Below are positions 17,320 to 26,323 of a DNA stretch of 64,000 nucleotides, one piece after another; the stretch's first letter is position 1, and the number at the start of each line of letters is the position of its first letter. The DNA is taken from the NCBI RefSeq assembly GCF_006363815.1, contig NZ_RRYT01000004.1, positions 62,001 through 126,000 of the forward strand. The letters run 5' to 3'. The position numbers and the translations under genes were made by a program. Source of the DNA: Thermomonospora catenispora (GTDB lineage: Bacteria > Actinomycetota > Actinomycetes > Streptosporangiales > Streptosporangiaceae). The notes beneath the pieces were generated by a model, which saw nothing but the letters and a program-made list of their open reading frames with translations, ran no database searches and had not been told where the DNA came from.

Positions 17320-17351
17320 CGGCCGCGCCCGCCGGGGGGCGAGCGCGGCCG
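17320..17351. terminator. Bidirectional hairpin between convergent lipoprotein and LAL genes
   Basis: Arms CGGCCGCGC (17320-17328) and GCGCGGCCG (17343-17351) with additional partial pairing inside. It fills the 68-bp gap between two converging stops, the usual place for a shared terminator. No U-tract. Confidence 0.5.
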
Positions 17352-17357
17352 GGTGGA

Positions 17358-20189
17358 TCAGCGGGAGGGAGACCCGCCGCCGGTCAGCAGCATCGTCAGC
17401 TCCACCCGGGAGCGGATGTCCAGCCGGGCGAAGATGTTGCGCAGATGATGCTCGATCGTGCGCGGGCTCAACGTGAGCTGGGCGGCGATCTCACGGTTGG
17501 TGGCGCCCTCGGCGACCAGCCGGGCGATCTGGAGCTGCTGGGGGGTCAGCCGCTCCAGGCCCGCGGGGGCGGGCTCGACGGTCTCGCCGGCGGCGCGCAG
17601 CTCGGCGCGGGCGCGTTCGGCCCAGCGTTCGGCGCCGTACTCGGTGAAGGTCTGCAGGGCGCTGCGCAGATGGTCGCGGGCGGCGCGGGGCTGGCGGCTG
17701 CGGCGCAGCCGGTGCCCGTACAACAGGGCGGTGCGGGCCTGCTCGAACGCCGAGTCGGCCGAGGCGTGCAGACGCAGGGCCTCCTCGAAGTGCCCGATCG
17801 CGGTCTCGTCGTCGGCGGCCAGCAGCGCCCGGCACCGGTGGGCCAACGCCAGCCGGTTGGGGCTGCGGGTGCCCTCCGCCCACGCCTCATAGGCGGCCAG
17901 CGCCCGGGACGCCTGCCGCCGCTGGTCGCAGCGCACCGCCGCCTCCACATAGTGCGGGATCGCCAGCGTCCGCATCACCCGATGCTGAGCCCCGGTGGCG
18001 GTGCGCAGCCGCAGCCGGGCGGCGGCGTCGGCGGGCCGGTCGTCGGCCAGGTCCAGGCAGGCCAGCGCCCACACCGCGACGGTGGCGGGCCGGCTGAGCC
18101 CGCGCACGCCGACCTGCTCGGTGATCTGCGCCAGATGCGCCGTCGCGGTGTCCCGATCCCCCAGCTGCGCGCTGACCAGCGCCATCAGCGCCAGATGGTC
18201 GATCGCGCAGTTCTCCTGCCCGGACGCCCGGGCCAGCCGCAGCCCTTCGGCCGAGTCGGCCAGCGCCGCATGGAACCGGCCCAGCAGGCACTCGGCCATC
18301 GACAGGATCACCAGCGACCACGGCAGCAGCGAGCTGGACCGCGGCCGGCGGGCCCGATGCACCGCCTGCGCCGCCAGCTCATAGGCCCGCTGGTCCTCGC
18401 CGAGCGCGATGGCGGCGCTGCCCGCCCAGGTCTTGGCCACCGGGTCGGAGCCGGCCTCGCCCAGCTCCACCACCCGCCGCAGGGCCGCCCGGGCCTCCAC
18501 GTGCCGGCCGTCGACGACCACCGCCGCCATGCCGGAGAAGTGCGCCAACATCAGCTCGGTCACCGGAGGCTCGGCCGGGTGCCGCAGCCGGGCGGCGCGC
18601 TGCGCGGCCTGCCGGGTGGCCCGCATGTCCCCGGTCAGGTCGGCGGCCTCCGCGGCCCGCATCAGCGCGGTCAACGCCAGGTTGCGGCGCGGTGCGGCCA
18701 GCCGTTCGGCGGCCTCCATCAGCAGCCGGCGGGCGGTGACCGGATGCCCGTTGCGCAGCTCGATCTCGCCTTGCAGCAGATCCGCCCGGCCGATCAGCTC
18801 GGACGAGCGGGCCAGCGGGCGGACCTGACGCAGCAGCGCCCGGGCGGTGTGCGGGCGGCCGGCCCGCCAGAAGTCCTCGGCGGCGGCCAGCAGCCGGTCC
18901 GCCTTGATCTGCGGGTCGCGGGTGAGCGCCGCGGCCCGCTGCCAGGCGCGGGCGGCGTCGGCGTGGTGGCCCGCCGCCACGGCCAGCGCGGCGCCCGCGC
19001 ACAGCTCGTCGGCCAGCCGCGCATCGGGGTCCTGCACGGTGGCGGCCCGGTGCCAGGCCCGGCGCAGCCGATGCCACGGCCGGTCCAGCACCCGGGCCAG
19101 CAGGTCGTGCACGGCCTGCCGTTCGGCCAGCGCGGCGTCGGCGTACAGGCAGCTGCGGGCCAGCGGATCGGGCACCCGCACCGCTTCGCCGTCCACCCGG
19201 ACCAGCCCGGAACGCTGGGCGCGTTCCCATTCGGCCAGGTCGATCCCGGCCTCGGCGGCGGCCCGGGTCAACGTGTCCAGCTCCAGCCGCTCGTCGGCCA
19301 CCGCCAGCAGCACCAGGGTGCGCGCCCCGGGGCCCAGCGCCTCCAGCCGACGCCGGTAGTGGGTGCGTATCCGGCTGTCGCGGGGCAGCGCGGCGGGCGG
19401 CGGGGCCTGCCCGGCGAGCTGCTCGGGGGTCAGCTCGGCGGCCAGCTCGACCAGCGCCAGCGGGTTGCCGGCGGCCAGCTCCACCAGCTCGGCGGCCGGT
19501 TCGCCGCACACCTCCGGGACGCGGTCGCGCACCACCTTCAGCGCCGCGTCCGGATCCAGCGGGTGCAGCCGCATGAGGGGGATGTCGGCCAGGCAGTCCA
19601 GCCGGTCCTCGCCGCGGTCGTCGCCGGCGAACAGCAGCACCACCGGCTCGTCGGCCAGCCGGCGCGCCGCGAACGTCAGCGCGTCCAGCGACGGGCCGTC
19701 CAGATGATGGGTGTCGTCGACCCAGCACAGCACCGGGCCGGAGCGGCCCAGCTCGGCCAGCAGCCCGAGCACCGCCCGGCACAGCGCGAACGGGTCGGCC
19801 GGGCCGGGCGCGCCCGTCCCGGTCAGGAACGCCAGCGCGGCCGCCTCCTCGGCGGGCAGCCCGGCGGTCGCCGAGAACACCGGCCGCAGCAGCCGATGCA
19901 GCCCGGCCAGCGCGAAGTGGGACTCGCCGCGGATGCCGCGGGTGCCGATGCTCTGGAAGTCGGGCGCCTCCCGGACGGCGGCGTCCAGCAGCGCGGTCTT
20001 GCCCATGCCCGCGCCGCCCACCACGGCGAGCGCGCCGCCGCGGCCCGATCGGGCCCGGGCGAGCAGGGAGCGGAGGGCGCTCAGCTCCTCGTCCCGCCCG
20101 TGCAGCGCATGGCCGGGGGTGACGACGGGGCCGGCGGCAGGGGGGGTGGAAGCCGGTGTGGGGGGTGCGAACAGCGAGTCGGGTGGCAT
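17358..20189 (-). CDS. LAL-type LuxR-family regulator with N-terminal AAA ATPase
   Basis: 943 aa, ATG with GGAAGGA six bases upstream. Domains in order: an AAA/STAND ATPase at about 30-330 (Walker A VVGGAGMGKTALL, Walker B VLCWVDD), a long helical TPR-like region (about 350-870) and a LuxR-type helix-turn-helix at the C-terminus (LTPQQLQIARLVAEGATNRE, then HHLRNIFARLDIRSRVEL). Large ATP-binding LuxR (LAL, MalT-like) regulators act as ligand- and ATP-controlled activators in actinomycetes, often pathway-specific. No biosynthetic cluster is adjacent; the nearest candidates are the orphan binding lipoprotein upstream (109 bp away, same strand) and the divergent PucR regulator beyond it. Confidence 0.93.
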   Translation of the reverse strand: MPPDSLFAPPTPASTPPAAGPVVTPGHALHGRDEELSALRSLLARARSGRGGALAVVGGAGMGKTALLDAAVREAPDFQSIGTRGIRGESHFALAGLHRLLRPVFSATAGLPAEEAAALAFLTGTGAPGPADPFALCRAVLGLLAELGRSGPVLCWVDDTHHLDGPSLDALTFAARRLADEPVVLLFAGDDRGEDRLDCLADIPLMRLHPLDPDAALKVVRDRVPEVCGEPAAELVELAAGNPLALVELAAELTPEQLAGQAPPPAALPRDSRIRTHYRRRLEALGPGARTLVLLAVADERLELDTLTRAAAEAGIDLAEWERAQRSGLVRVDGEAVRVPDPLARSCLYADAALAERQAVHDLLARVLDRPWHRLRRAWHRAATVQDPDARLADELCAGAALAVAAGHHADAARAWQRAAALTRDPQIKADRLLAAAEDFWRAGRPHTARALLRQVRPLARSSELIGRADLLQGEIELRNGHPVTARRLLMEAAERLAAPRRNLALTALMRAAEAADLTGDMRATRQAAQRAARLRHPAEPPVTELMLAHFSGMAAVVVDGRHVEARAALRRVVELGEAGSDPVAKTWAGSAAIALGEDQRAYELAAQAVHRARRPRSSSLLPWSLVILSMAECLLGRFHAALADSAEGLRLARASGQENCAIDHLALMALVSAQLGDRDTATAHLAQITEQVGVRGLSRPATVAVWALACLDLADDRPADAAARLRLRTATGAQHRVMRTLAIPHYVEAAVRCDQRRQASRALAAYEAWAEGTRSPNRLALAHRCRALLAADDETAIGHFEEALRLHASADSAFEQARTALLYGHRLRRSRQPRAARDHLRSALQTFTEYGAERWAERARAELRAAGETVEPAPAGLERLTPQQLQIARLVAEGATNREIAAQLTLSPRTIEHHLRNIFARLDIRSRVELTMLLTGGGSPSR

Positions 20190-20298
20190 GTCGTTCCTTC
20201 CCGCTCAGAACCGAGCCGCTTCCGGCATGCCCGGGGATCTCGGGGTGGCGGGCATCGACGCCCCGGTGTGCCGGGGCGCCGCGGAAGGGCTCGCTTGC

Positions 20299-21570
20299 TC
20301 AGCTGGGTGGGGTGTACTTCTCTGCCAGCGGGGATGTGACGGGCTGGCGATGTATCTTCAGCCCGCCGAGCTTGTCGCGGTCGGGCTTGAGCACATAGGC
20401 GGAACGGGTCGACGGGACGGTCCACCGGGAGTAGTCCATCGCGGGACCGCCCAGCCCGGCGTTGAACTGGGGGTTGGAGCGGTGCGCGGCCACGATGCCC
20501 TCACGGCTGAAGTCGCGCATGGAGCAGGCCTTCTTGAGCGCCTCCCCGACGGTGACCGCCGCGCCGTACCCCGCGATCACCGAGAGGTCGACCGGCTGAC
20601 CCCGGTAGGTCTTCCGGTAGTCCCGGGCGACCTGCCGGATGCCCTCGATCGACGCGGACGGCGGGGCCACCGCGCTGAGGATGTAGAAGTCCTTCTCCAG
20701 GTACGGGCCGACCGGGGTGTCCAGCAGCTGCTCGGCGAAGGCGGAGTTGCTGGCCACGAACGGCACGTTCAGTCCCTTGGCGGCGGAGACCCCGACCAGT
20801 GAGGACGCCTGCAGCGGGCCGACGCTCACCAGCACCGCCTTGACGCCGGCCCGGCGGAACGCGGTGACCGCCGGGGTCATGTCGTTGTCGGTGGGGCGGA
20901 TCTCGTGCTCGACCAGTTTCATCCCCAGCTCCCGGGCGGCCCACCGGGAGCCGGTGACGGCGCTGTCGCCGTAGTCGCCCTGCAGGTACAGGTGCCCGAT
21001 CTTGTCGCCGGCGCCCAGACCGTGCTCCTTGGCCAGGAACTCCACCCCGTTGATCATGTCGACGTCGTAGGTGGTGCCGATGATCTGCACGTATTTGCTG
21101 CCCAGCAGGGTGTGCGCCCAGGCCTGGGGGACGGTCAGCACCCGGTCGGACTCGATCCGGGATCGCAGCGCGGTGGTGATGGAGGAGCCGATGAGCTGGG
21201 GGATCGCCGCCGCATGCGGGGCGACCTCGGCATAGGCGGTCACCGCCTTGCGCACGTCGTACCCGTGGTCGCGGACGACCAGCTCCACCGTGCGTCCGCA
21301 GGCCCCGCCGGATTCGTTGAACCGTTTGAAGTACAGCTGCTGGGCCTGGGTCACTCCCCGGCCCAACGGGGCGTAGGGACCGGTCAGGTCGGTCAGCGCG
21401 GCAACCGTGATCTTGTCAGCGGTCACACCCGGCCCGGTCCGCATGGAGTCGGACGACTGCACCGTCGGCTTGTCGGCGCAGCCGGTGAGCCCGGTCACCG
21501 CGAGTGTGAGGGCCGCCAAACGGACCAGACCACCGCGGAAGCACGGGGGGTGGGAACGTGGAGCGAGCAC
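20299..21570 (-). CDS. Branched-chain amino-acid-type ABC transporter substrate-binding lipoprotein (orphan)
   Basis: 423 aa from GTG 21570, selected because AAGGAGG stands four bases upstream; the frame is open nine codons further. A signal sequence ends at the lipobox LTGC (about residue 30). The mature part is a type-I periplasmic-binding fold of the LivJ/Peripla_BP_6 family (ITVAALTDLTGPYAPLGRGV, then IGSSITTAL and FRRAGVKAVLVSVG). No permease or ATPase gene is nearby, so it may work with a remote transporter or act as an extracellular sensor. It is divergent from a PucR-type regulator, with an inverted repeat in the shared promoter region. Confidence 0.88.
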   Translation of the reverse strand: MLAPRSHPPCFRGGLVRLAALTLAVTGLTGCADKPTVQSSDSMRTGPGVTADKITVAALTDLTGPYAPLGRGVTQAQQLYFKRFNESGGACGRTVELVVRDHGYDVRKAVTAYAEVAPHAAAIPQLIGSSITTALRSRIESDRVLTVPQAWAHTLLGSKYVQIIGTTYDVDMINGVEFLAKEHGLGAGDKIGHLYLQGDYGDSAVTGSRWAARELGMKLVEHEIRPTDNDMTPAVTAFRRAGVKAVLVSVGPLQASSLVGVSAAKGLNVPFVASNSAFAEQLLDTPVGPYLEKDFYILSAVAPPSASIEGIRQVARDYRKTYRGQPVDLSVIAGYGAAVTVGEALKKACSMRDFSREGIVAAHRSNPQFNAGLGGPAMDYSRWTVPSTRSAYVLKPDRDKLGGLKIHRQPVTSPLAEKYTPPS

Positions 21571-21672
21571 GCTGCCTCCTTGGGGGGTCGGTCGCACACC
21601 AGCATGGACGACGATTCTGGTCCAGTGTCACGAATGAATTAAGGGAGCGGGCTCAACGGGTCGTGCTCATGG

Positions 21673-21688
21673 TTGTGAGCACTCACAA
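21673..21688. promoter_or_regulatory. Inverted repeat in the SBP/PucR divergent promoter
   Basis: TTGTGAG-CA-CTCACAA: seven-base perfect arms around a 2-base centre. It lies 25 bp upstream of a TATAGC hexamer (21714-21719) that could be the -10 of the PucR gene, so a bound protein would cover the -35 region of that promoter. The likely binder is the PucR-type protein itself; this is inferred. Confidence 0.5.
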
Positions 21689-21771
21689 TCGTCCGGTTTT
21701 GTTGGATTGCCGGTATAGCGCGGCTCTTGACGCGGTGGCAGCATGGCCGCACTCACCGAGGGAGGTGGCGC

Positions 21772-22992
21772 ATGGGCGTACTCACAACCTCGCCCGCCAA
21801 GACCGACCGCGAGATCATCAGACGTGCGGTCCGCAAGCTGTCGGACCAGCTTCCGCAGCTGGCGGATCGGCTGGTCAATGAGATCCTCGCCGGTGAGGGC
21901 GCGGATCGTCCAGCCGAACTGCGGGCCGATTTGTGGGAGGTGTCTCACATCGGCCTCGGACACGGGATCGAGGCGATCTTGGACCCCGGTCGCGGCCGCC
22001 CCGACCTGCGCTGGGCCGAGGAGCTGGGCCGCCGCCGCGCCGAACAGGGCCTTCCGCTGGACCAGCTGCTGCGCTCCTACCGGCTGGCCGGCTGCGTGTT
22101 CTGGGAGGGCCTGGTCGAGGTCGTCAGCCAGGAGGACCCGGCCTATGTGCCGATGCTGGTCCGCCACGCCACCCAGACCTGGCACACCATCGACCAGCAG
22201 TCCACCACCGCCGCCGAGGCCTATCACCGCACCGAGTACGAGCTGCTGCGGCGCAGCGAGGAGCGGGTCGCGGCGATCGTCGACGCCCTGCTGGAGGGGC
22301 GCGGCACCGACCCGGGGATGCTGCCGCGGGCGACGCGGGCGCTCGGGCTGCCCGCCCAGGGCCGGTACGCCGTCGTGGTGATCGACCAGCACGACGTGCT
22401 GGAGGGACAGCGCTTCGTGCGGCCGGTCGACGGCGGCGGCCTGCGGTTCATCTGGCGGATGCGCGCCGACACCCAGATCGCGGTGGTCTCCCTGGGCAAC
22501 GCCGACCTGTCGGACCTGGTGGAGGTGCTGCGCCCGCGGGTGCACAGCCACGCCGGGATCAGCCCGGTGGTGGACGGCCTGGCCGATCTGGGCAAGGCCC
22601 GCTGGCTGGCCGAGCTTGCGCTGCGCACCTGCCGGGAGCCCGGTGCGGAGATCGCCCGGCTGGACCGCAGGCTCCCCGACGCCCTGGTGGTCTCGCAGCC
22701 GGAGCTGGCCGAGCGGCTCGGCCGGGGAGTGCTGGGGGCGCTCTCGGAGATCAACCCGGCGTTCCGGGACGTGCTGCTGTCCACCCTGACGACCTGGCTG
22801 GAGTGCGACGGCTCGGCGTCGCGGGCGGCGAGCCGGCTGTATTGCCACCACAACACGGTGCTCAACCGGCTGCGCCGGATCGAGCAGCTCACCGGCCGGT
22901 CCCTGAACCGGCCCCGGGAGCTGGTCGAGGTCGTGCTCGCGCTGAGCGCGCTCAAGCTGGTGGGCAACAAGGAGTCGGGCTCTCGCGCGTGA
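21772..22992 (+). CDS. PucR/CdaR-type transcriptional regulator
   Basis: 406 aa from ATG 21772 with GGAGGTGG six bases upstream; the frame is open earlier but lacks a ribosome site. The C-terminus has the PucR-type helix-turn-helix (SASRAASRLYCHHNTVLNRL, then EQLTGRSLNRPRELVEVVLA; about residues 345-400). The N-terminal 150 residues are helical (QLLRSYRLAG, FWEGLVEVV) as in the RsbRD-N-like sensory domain of such actinobacterial regulators, and a GGDEF-like CdaR domain lies between. It is divergent from the orphan binding lipoprotein gene, its most likely target. Confidence 0.85.
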   Translation: MGVLTTSPAKTDREIIRRAVRKLSDQLPQLADRLVNEILAGEGADRPAELRADLWEVSHIGLGHGIEAILDPGRGRPDLRWAEELGRRRAEQGLPLDQLLRSYRLAGCVFWEGLVEVVSQEDPAYVPMLVRHATQTWHTIDQQSTTAAEAYHRTEYELLRRSEERVAAIVDALLEGRGTDPGMLPRATRALGLPAQGRYAVVVIDQHDVLEGQRFVRPVDGGGLRFIWRMRADTQIAVVSLGNADLSDLVEVLRPRVHSHAGISPVVDGLADLGKARWLAELALRTCREPGAEIARLDRRLPDALVVSQPELAERLGRGVLGALSEINPAFRDVLLSTLTTWLECDGSASRAASRLYCHHNTVLNRLRRIEQLTGRSLNRPRELVEVVLALSALKLVGNKESGSRA

Positions 22993-23037
22993 GGACGCCG
23001 GGCCGGTCCCGGCGGGGTGCCGGGCCGTGGCCCGGCC

Positions 23038-24684
23038 TCAGCACTTGGGCGAGCAGATCCGGCGGGACGTGCCGGCCAGGAAGATCCGTTCCATGTCCTG
23101 GGCGGTGCGGGCCAGGTGCACGCTGCCCCCGGTGGCTTTGGCGATCTTGTTCAGCTCGTCCTTGTCGACCTCGTCGCCGAAGCCGATGATCACCACCTGG
23201 ACTGGCCGGGCCGGGTCGTGGCCCCGCCGCAGCCGGCGCAGCGTCTGCTCCAGGGTGGGCCCGTCGGCGTCGTCGTTGCGCCCGTCGGTCATCAGCAGCA
23301 CGGTGTTGACCATGTCGGGCTTGTAGGTGCGGCGCATGTACTCGACCGCGGCGAGCACCGAGTCGTACAGGCCGGTGTCGCCGTCGGGCTTGGGCTGCAG
23401 CGCCGACAGCGAGGACAGGATCCGCTGCCTGCGGGTGACCGAGCCGGTGCGCTCGCCCAGCGGCCCCATCTCCACCGTCTGCCGCCAGTCCCTGCGGCCG
23501 TCGAGGTTGGTGGAGAACACCCACTGGCCCAGCTCGGTGTCGTCGGGCTGGTAGGACAGGCCCAGCTGGGCGGCCTGGGCGAGCACCTGCATGCGGGTCT
23601 TGCCGCCGGAGCCGGGCACCGTGGCCGCCATCGACCCGGAGATGTCCAGCACCGACAGCATCCTGCTGGTCAGCGACAGCTTCGCCCAGGCCTGCAGGGC
23701 GGCGCGGACCTCGGACGGCTCGGGGTCGGGCAGCAGCCGGACGCCCTCCAGGTCCGGGCGGGTGGTGCGGAACCCCAGATCGCGCAGCGCCCGGCGGGTC
23801 CGCTCGGTGCGGATCCGATGCTCCAGCAACCGGGCGGCCTCGGCGCGGTCCTGCTCGTCGGAGACCACGGTGTAGGGGTAGTCCAGCGCCAGCGTGCCCT
23901 CTGCGGGCCGGATCACCTGCAGCGGTGCGGACGGCCGCTCCCGGTCGCGGCCGTGCATCGCCTGCTCGGAGGCGATCACCATCTGACCGCGCGGCCCGGA
24001 GAACAGCGTCGTGGGGTCGTGGACGACGCCTTGACGGGCGTTGCGCACGATGCCGGTGAACTTCTCGGTGCCGGCGGGGTCGTCGGCCAGCAGAGACCGG
24101 ATGATCATCAGCAGGCTCATGCCGGCTCCGCTGCGGCCGGGGTCGGTGATCCGTGCCGTGGCGGATCTGCTCCCCAGCAACTCCAGCCACCTCGTCCGGT
24201 CGCCGGCGGCGGGGCCGCGGCCGGTGGGGCTCGGGACGCCCACCACGATCGGGGACCAGGCGATGGGGAACCCCGGTCGCGGCGGCCGTGCGCCGCCTTC
24301 GGCGGCGGCGGCCGACCACAGCGACGAGTCGGGGATCCACACGTCCGGCTTGCGGGCGATGGTCTGGGAGCTGCCGGTGCCCGACAGCAGCGCGGCCACC
24401 GCGGCGGGATCCGCGGCGGTGACCACGGCCCGCACGCACGAGCCGCCGACGACCCGTCGTTCCTCGGTGAGGTCGGCGGCCGCCTGCCGGATCGCGGGCG
24501 CGATCTCCGGCGCCGCCGCGACGTGCAGGTCGAGGGTGCCGTGAGCGGTGCAGCCGAACGTGCCGGCGAACGCGTAGCATCCCGCGACGATCAGCGCCGT
24601 CGCCACCGCGGCCGCGGCGAAGGCGATCAGATTGCGGCGGCCGGGGCGGCCCGGCCGGGCGCTGTGGCGTCCGCTCACGCGCAT
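23038..24684 (-). CDS. Membrane-anchored substrate-binding + von Willebrand factor A fusion protein
   Basis: 548 aa. One N-terminal hydrophobic segment (about 18-40) exports or anchors the protein. Residues 50-330 resemble a type-II periplasmic-binding fold ([26 protein letters not shown]). The C-terminal third is a VWA domain with an intact MIDAS set: DISGS (about residue 353-357), a threonine in GDTGLYDS and the aspartate in LLMTDGRND. The binding-protein/VWA combination is a known actinobacterial architecture of undetermined role, probably protein-protein or metal-dependent ligand contact outside the membrane. Divergent from the cutinase gene; overlapping control regions occupy the 269-bp gap. 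Confidence 0.85.
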   Translation of the reverse strand: MRVSGRHSARPGRPGRRNLIAFAAAAVATALIVAGCYAFAGTFGCTAHGTLDLHVAAAPEIAPAIRQAAADLTEERRVVGGSCVRAVVTAADPAAVAALLSGTGSSQTIARKPDVWIPDSSLWSAAAAEGGARPPRPGFPIAWSPIVVGVPSPTGRGPAAGDRTRWLELLGSRSATARITDPGRSGAGMSLLMIIRSLLADDPAGTEKFTGIVRNARQGVVHDPTTLFSGPRGQMVIASEQAMHGRDRERPSAPLQVIRPAEGTLALDYPYTVVSDEQDRAEAARLLEHRIRTERTRRALRDLGFRTTRPDLEGVRLLPDPEPSEVRAALQAWAKLSLTSRMLSVLDISGSMAATVPGSGGKTRMQVLAQAAQLGLSYQPDDTELGQWVFSTNLDGRRDWRQTVEMGPLGERTGSVTRRQRILSSLSALQPKPDGDTGLYDSVLAAVEYMRRTYKPDMVNTVLLMTDGRNDDADGPTLEQTLRRLRRGHDPARPVQVVIIGFGDEVDKDELNKIAKATGGSVHLARTAQDMERIFLAGTSRRICSPKC

Positions 24685-24953
24685 GCCCCCTTGTCGACCC
24701 GGTCCCTTGGCCCCCGAGAAGTGCCAGAAGACTCGTGCGTGAGGGTTGGCCGGTCAATCCGATCTCCTCAACTCTGTCGCCGCGCACCAGCGCGATGAGC
24801 CGCCGGATGTGCGCGCTCCCAATCTCTGCGCCGCCCCCTGGGCAAACGCGGGCGACTGGTGATTTCACCGATGCCGAGGGCGCGTGTGGCGTTCGACACT
24901 CCTGTCTGCCCGGCATCCCCCCCGTGCTCGGGTCTGTCCACGAAAGGACGCAG

Positions 24954-25832
24954 ATGAAGAAGAACCTGGTGCGCAAGCTCAAGATGCTGCCGGCGATCGT
25001 GGCCCTGGCGGGCGGCGGTGCGCTGGTGGCCCCCGGCACCGCGGCCGCGGCCGACAACCCCTACGAGCGCGGCCCGGACCCGACGGAGCAGCTGATCGAG
25101 TCCGCGCGCGGCCCGTTCGCCACCGCGCAGACCAGGGTGTCCTCGCTGAGCGTGACGGGCTTCGGCGGCGGCGTGATCTACTACCCGACCGACACCAGCC
25201 AGGGCACCTTCGGCGCGGTCGCCATCTCACCCGGCTTCACCGCCGACTGGACCAGCCTCGACTGGCTGGGCCCGCGGCTGGCCTCGCACGGCTTCGTGGT
25301 CATCGGCATCGACACCATCACCCGCCTGGACCAGCCCGACAGCCGGGGCCGCCAGCTGCTGGCCGCACTGGACTACCTGACCCAGCGCAGCTCGGTGCGC
25401 AGCCGGGTGGACGCGAGCCGCCTGGCGGTGGCCGGTCACTCGATGGGCGGCGGCGGCTCGCTGGAGGCCGCCAAGAGCCGCACCTCGCTGAAGGCCGCGA
25501 TCCCGCTGGCGCCGTGGAACCTGGACAAGACCTGGCCTGAGGTCGTCACCCCGACCATGATCTTCGGTGGCGAGCTCGACACCGTCGCGCCGGTGAGCAC
25601 GCACGCCATCCCGTTCTACAACAGCCTGACCAACGCCCGGGAGAAGGCCTACCTGGAGATCGACAACGGCAGCCACTTCTTCCCGAACGTCAGCAACACC
25701 CTCGTGGCCAAGTACATGATCAGCTGGCTGAAGCGGTACGTCGACAACGACACCCGCTACGAGCAGTTCCTGTGCCCGGTGCCCGACGACCGTGGTCTGT
25801 CGGACTCCCGCGGCACCTGCCCGGGCAGCTGA
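24954..25832 (+). CDS. Secreted polyester hydrolase (actinobacterial cutinase / PET-hydrolase family)
   Basis: 292 aa, ATG with GAAAGGA eight bases upstream. A signal peptide ends near [11 protein letters not shown]. The sequence is collinear with TfCut2/LCC-type cutinases: nucleophile GHSMGGGG (Ser163), Asp209 in [10 protein letters not shown], His241 in NGSHFFPN, oxyanion neighbour Met164, substrate tryptophan W188 in LAPWN, and the C-terminal disulfide pair Cys274/Cys289. Compared with TfCut2 the oxyanion aromatic Tyr of SPGYT is Phe (F95) and the TPWH motif is APWN. A strong terminator follows 28 bp downstream. Expected to cleave cutin and synthetic polyesters outside the cell; activity on PET is inferred from family. 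Confidence 0.93.
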   Translation: MKKNLVRKLKMLPAIVALAGGGALVAPGTAAAADNPYERGPDPTEQLIESARGPFATAQTRVSSLSVTGFGGGVIYYPTDTSQGTFGAVAISPGFTADWTSLDWLGPRLASHGFVVIGIDTITRLDQPDSRGRQLLAALDYLTQRSSVRSRVDASRLAVAGHSMGGGGSLEAAKSRTSLKAAIPLAPWNLDKTWPEVVTPTMIFGGELDTVAPVSTHAIPFYNSLTNAREKAYLEIDNGSHFFPNVSNTLVAKYMISWLKRYVDNDTRYEQFLCPVPDDRGLSDSRGTCPGS

Positions 25833-25860
25833 CGCCCCCCTCTCGGGGACCGATGAGGAC

Positions 25861-25885
25861 GGCGGCCGTGCCGAGCACGGCCGCC
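25861..25885 (+). terminator. Intrinsic terminator of the cutinase gene
   Basis: GGCGGCCGTGC, loop CGA, GCACGGCCGCC: an 11-bp perfect stem beginning 29 bases past the cutinase stop, followed by a pyrimidine-rich TTCCCGTTCTCTCC tract. Confidence 0.8.
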
Positions 25886-26022
25886 GTTCCCGTTCTCTCC
25901 GTTCCCCGGTCGCCTGATGTCCCGCTCCATGGCCCGCCCCGTGCATCTCGTGCGGCGTCCCGTGCGGCCGGGCGGCATGGAGGGCCGCCCGGCCGCACGT
26001 TCATCGAACGCCTCCGCGGAGA

Positions 26023-26042
26023 TCCCCGCCTTCAGCGGGGGA
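26023..26042. other. Hairpin with IS200/IS605-end-like core, inside a 490-bp gene-free stretch
   Basis: TCCCCGC, loop CTTCA, GCGGGG then GAGGAGG. The 'CCCCG..CTTCA..CGGGGAGGA' look is the same as the terminal hairpins of many actinobacterial IS200/IS605 (TnpB) elements. No TnpA or TnpB gene is present. The rest of 25886-26323 has no gene I can support. Confidence 0.3.
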
Positions 26043-26213
26043 GGAGGCCACGACCGGCCGTGACCCGTGACCGGCGGCGCCTGCACGGAAGGGCGCGCAC
26101 CGTCGATCCCCATGACGGCCGGCTCCCCCGTGACGCCCCGCGGGCGATGGCGGAGCGCACTGTGCGGGGAGAGCAGGAGAGGACCGCCCGCGACGGCCGG
26201 CGCGCCGAAAACC

Positions 26214-26252
26214 TGCACTTAAGTGATAAAGACCAAAGATGTGCACTGAGTG
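26214..26252. promoter_or_regulatory. Repeated palindromic half-sites upstream of the acyl-CoA synthetase gene
   Basis: TGCACTTAAGTG (26214-26225, containing the perfect palindrome CACTTAAGTG) and TGCACTGAGTG (26242-26252) recur 28 bp apart in an AT-richer island 72-110 bp upstream of the start. They look like two sites for one dimeric regulator. Confidence 0.4.
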
Positions 26253-26323
26253 TGTGCAATAGCAACAAGGCAGGCGCAGTGCCTAGTCTTTGGCGTGCGT
26301 TGTCGGTGGAACAGGAGCGCACG

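Noticed and set aside
15531-20339. 1600-codon plus-strand frame spanning crotonase, lipoprotein and the LAL regulator
   Set aside because: Crosses several real genes in other frames and yields Arg/Gly/Gln-rich low complexity; a GC-driven artefact.
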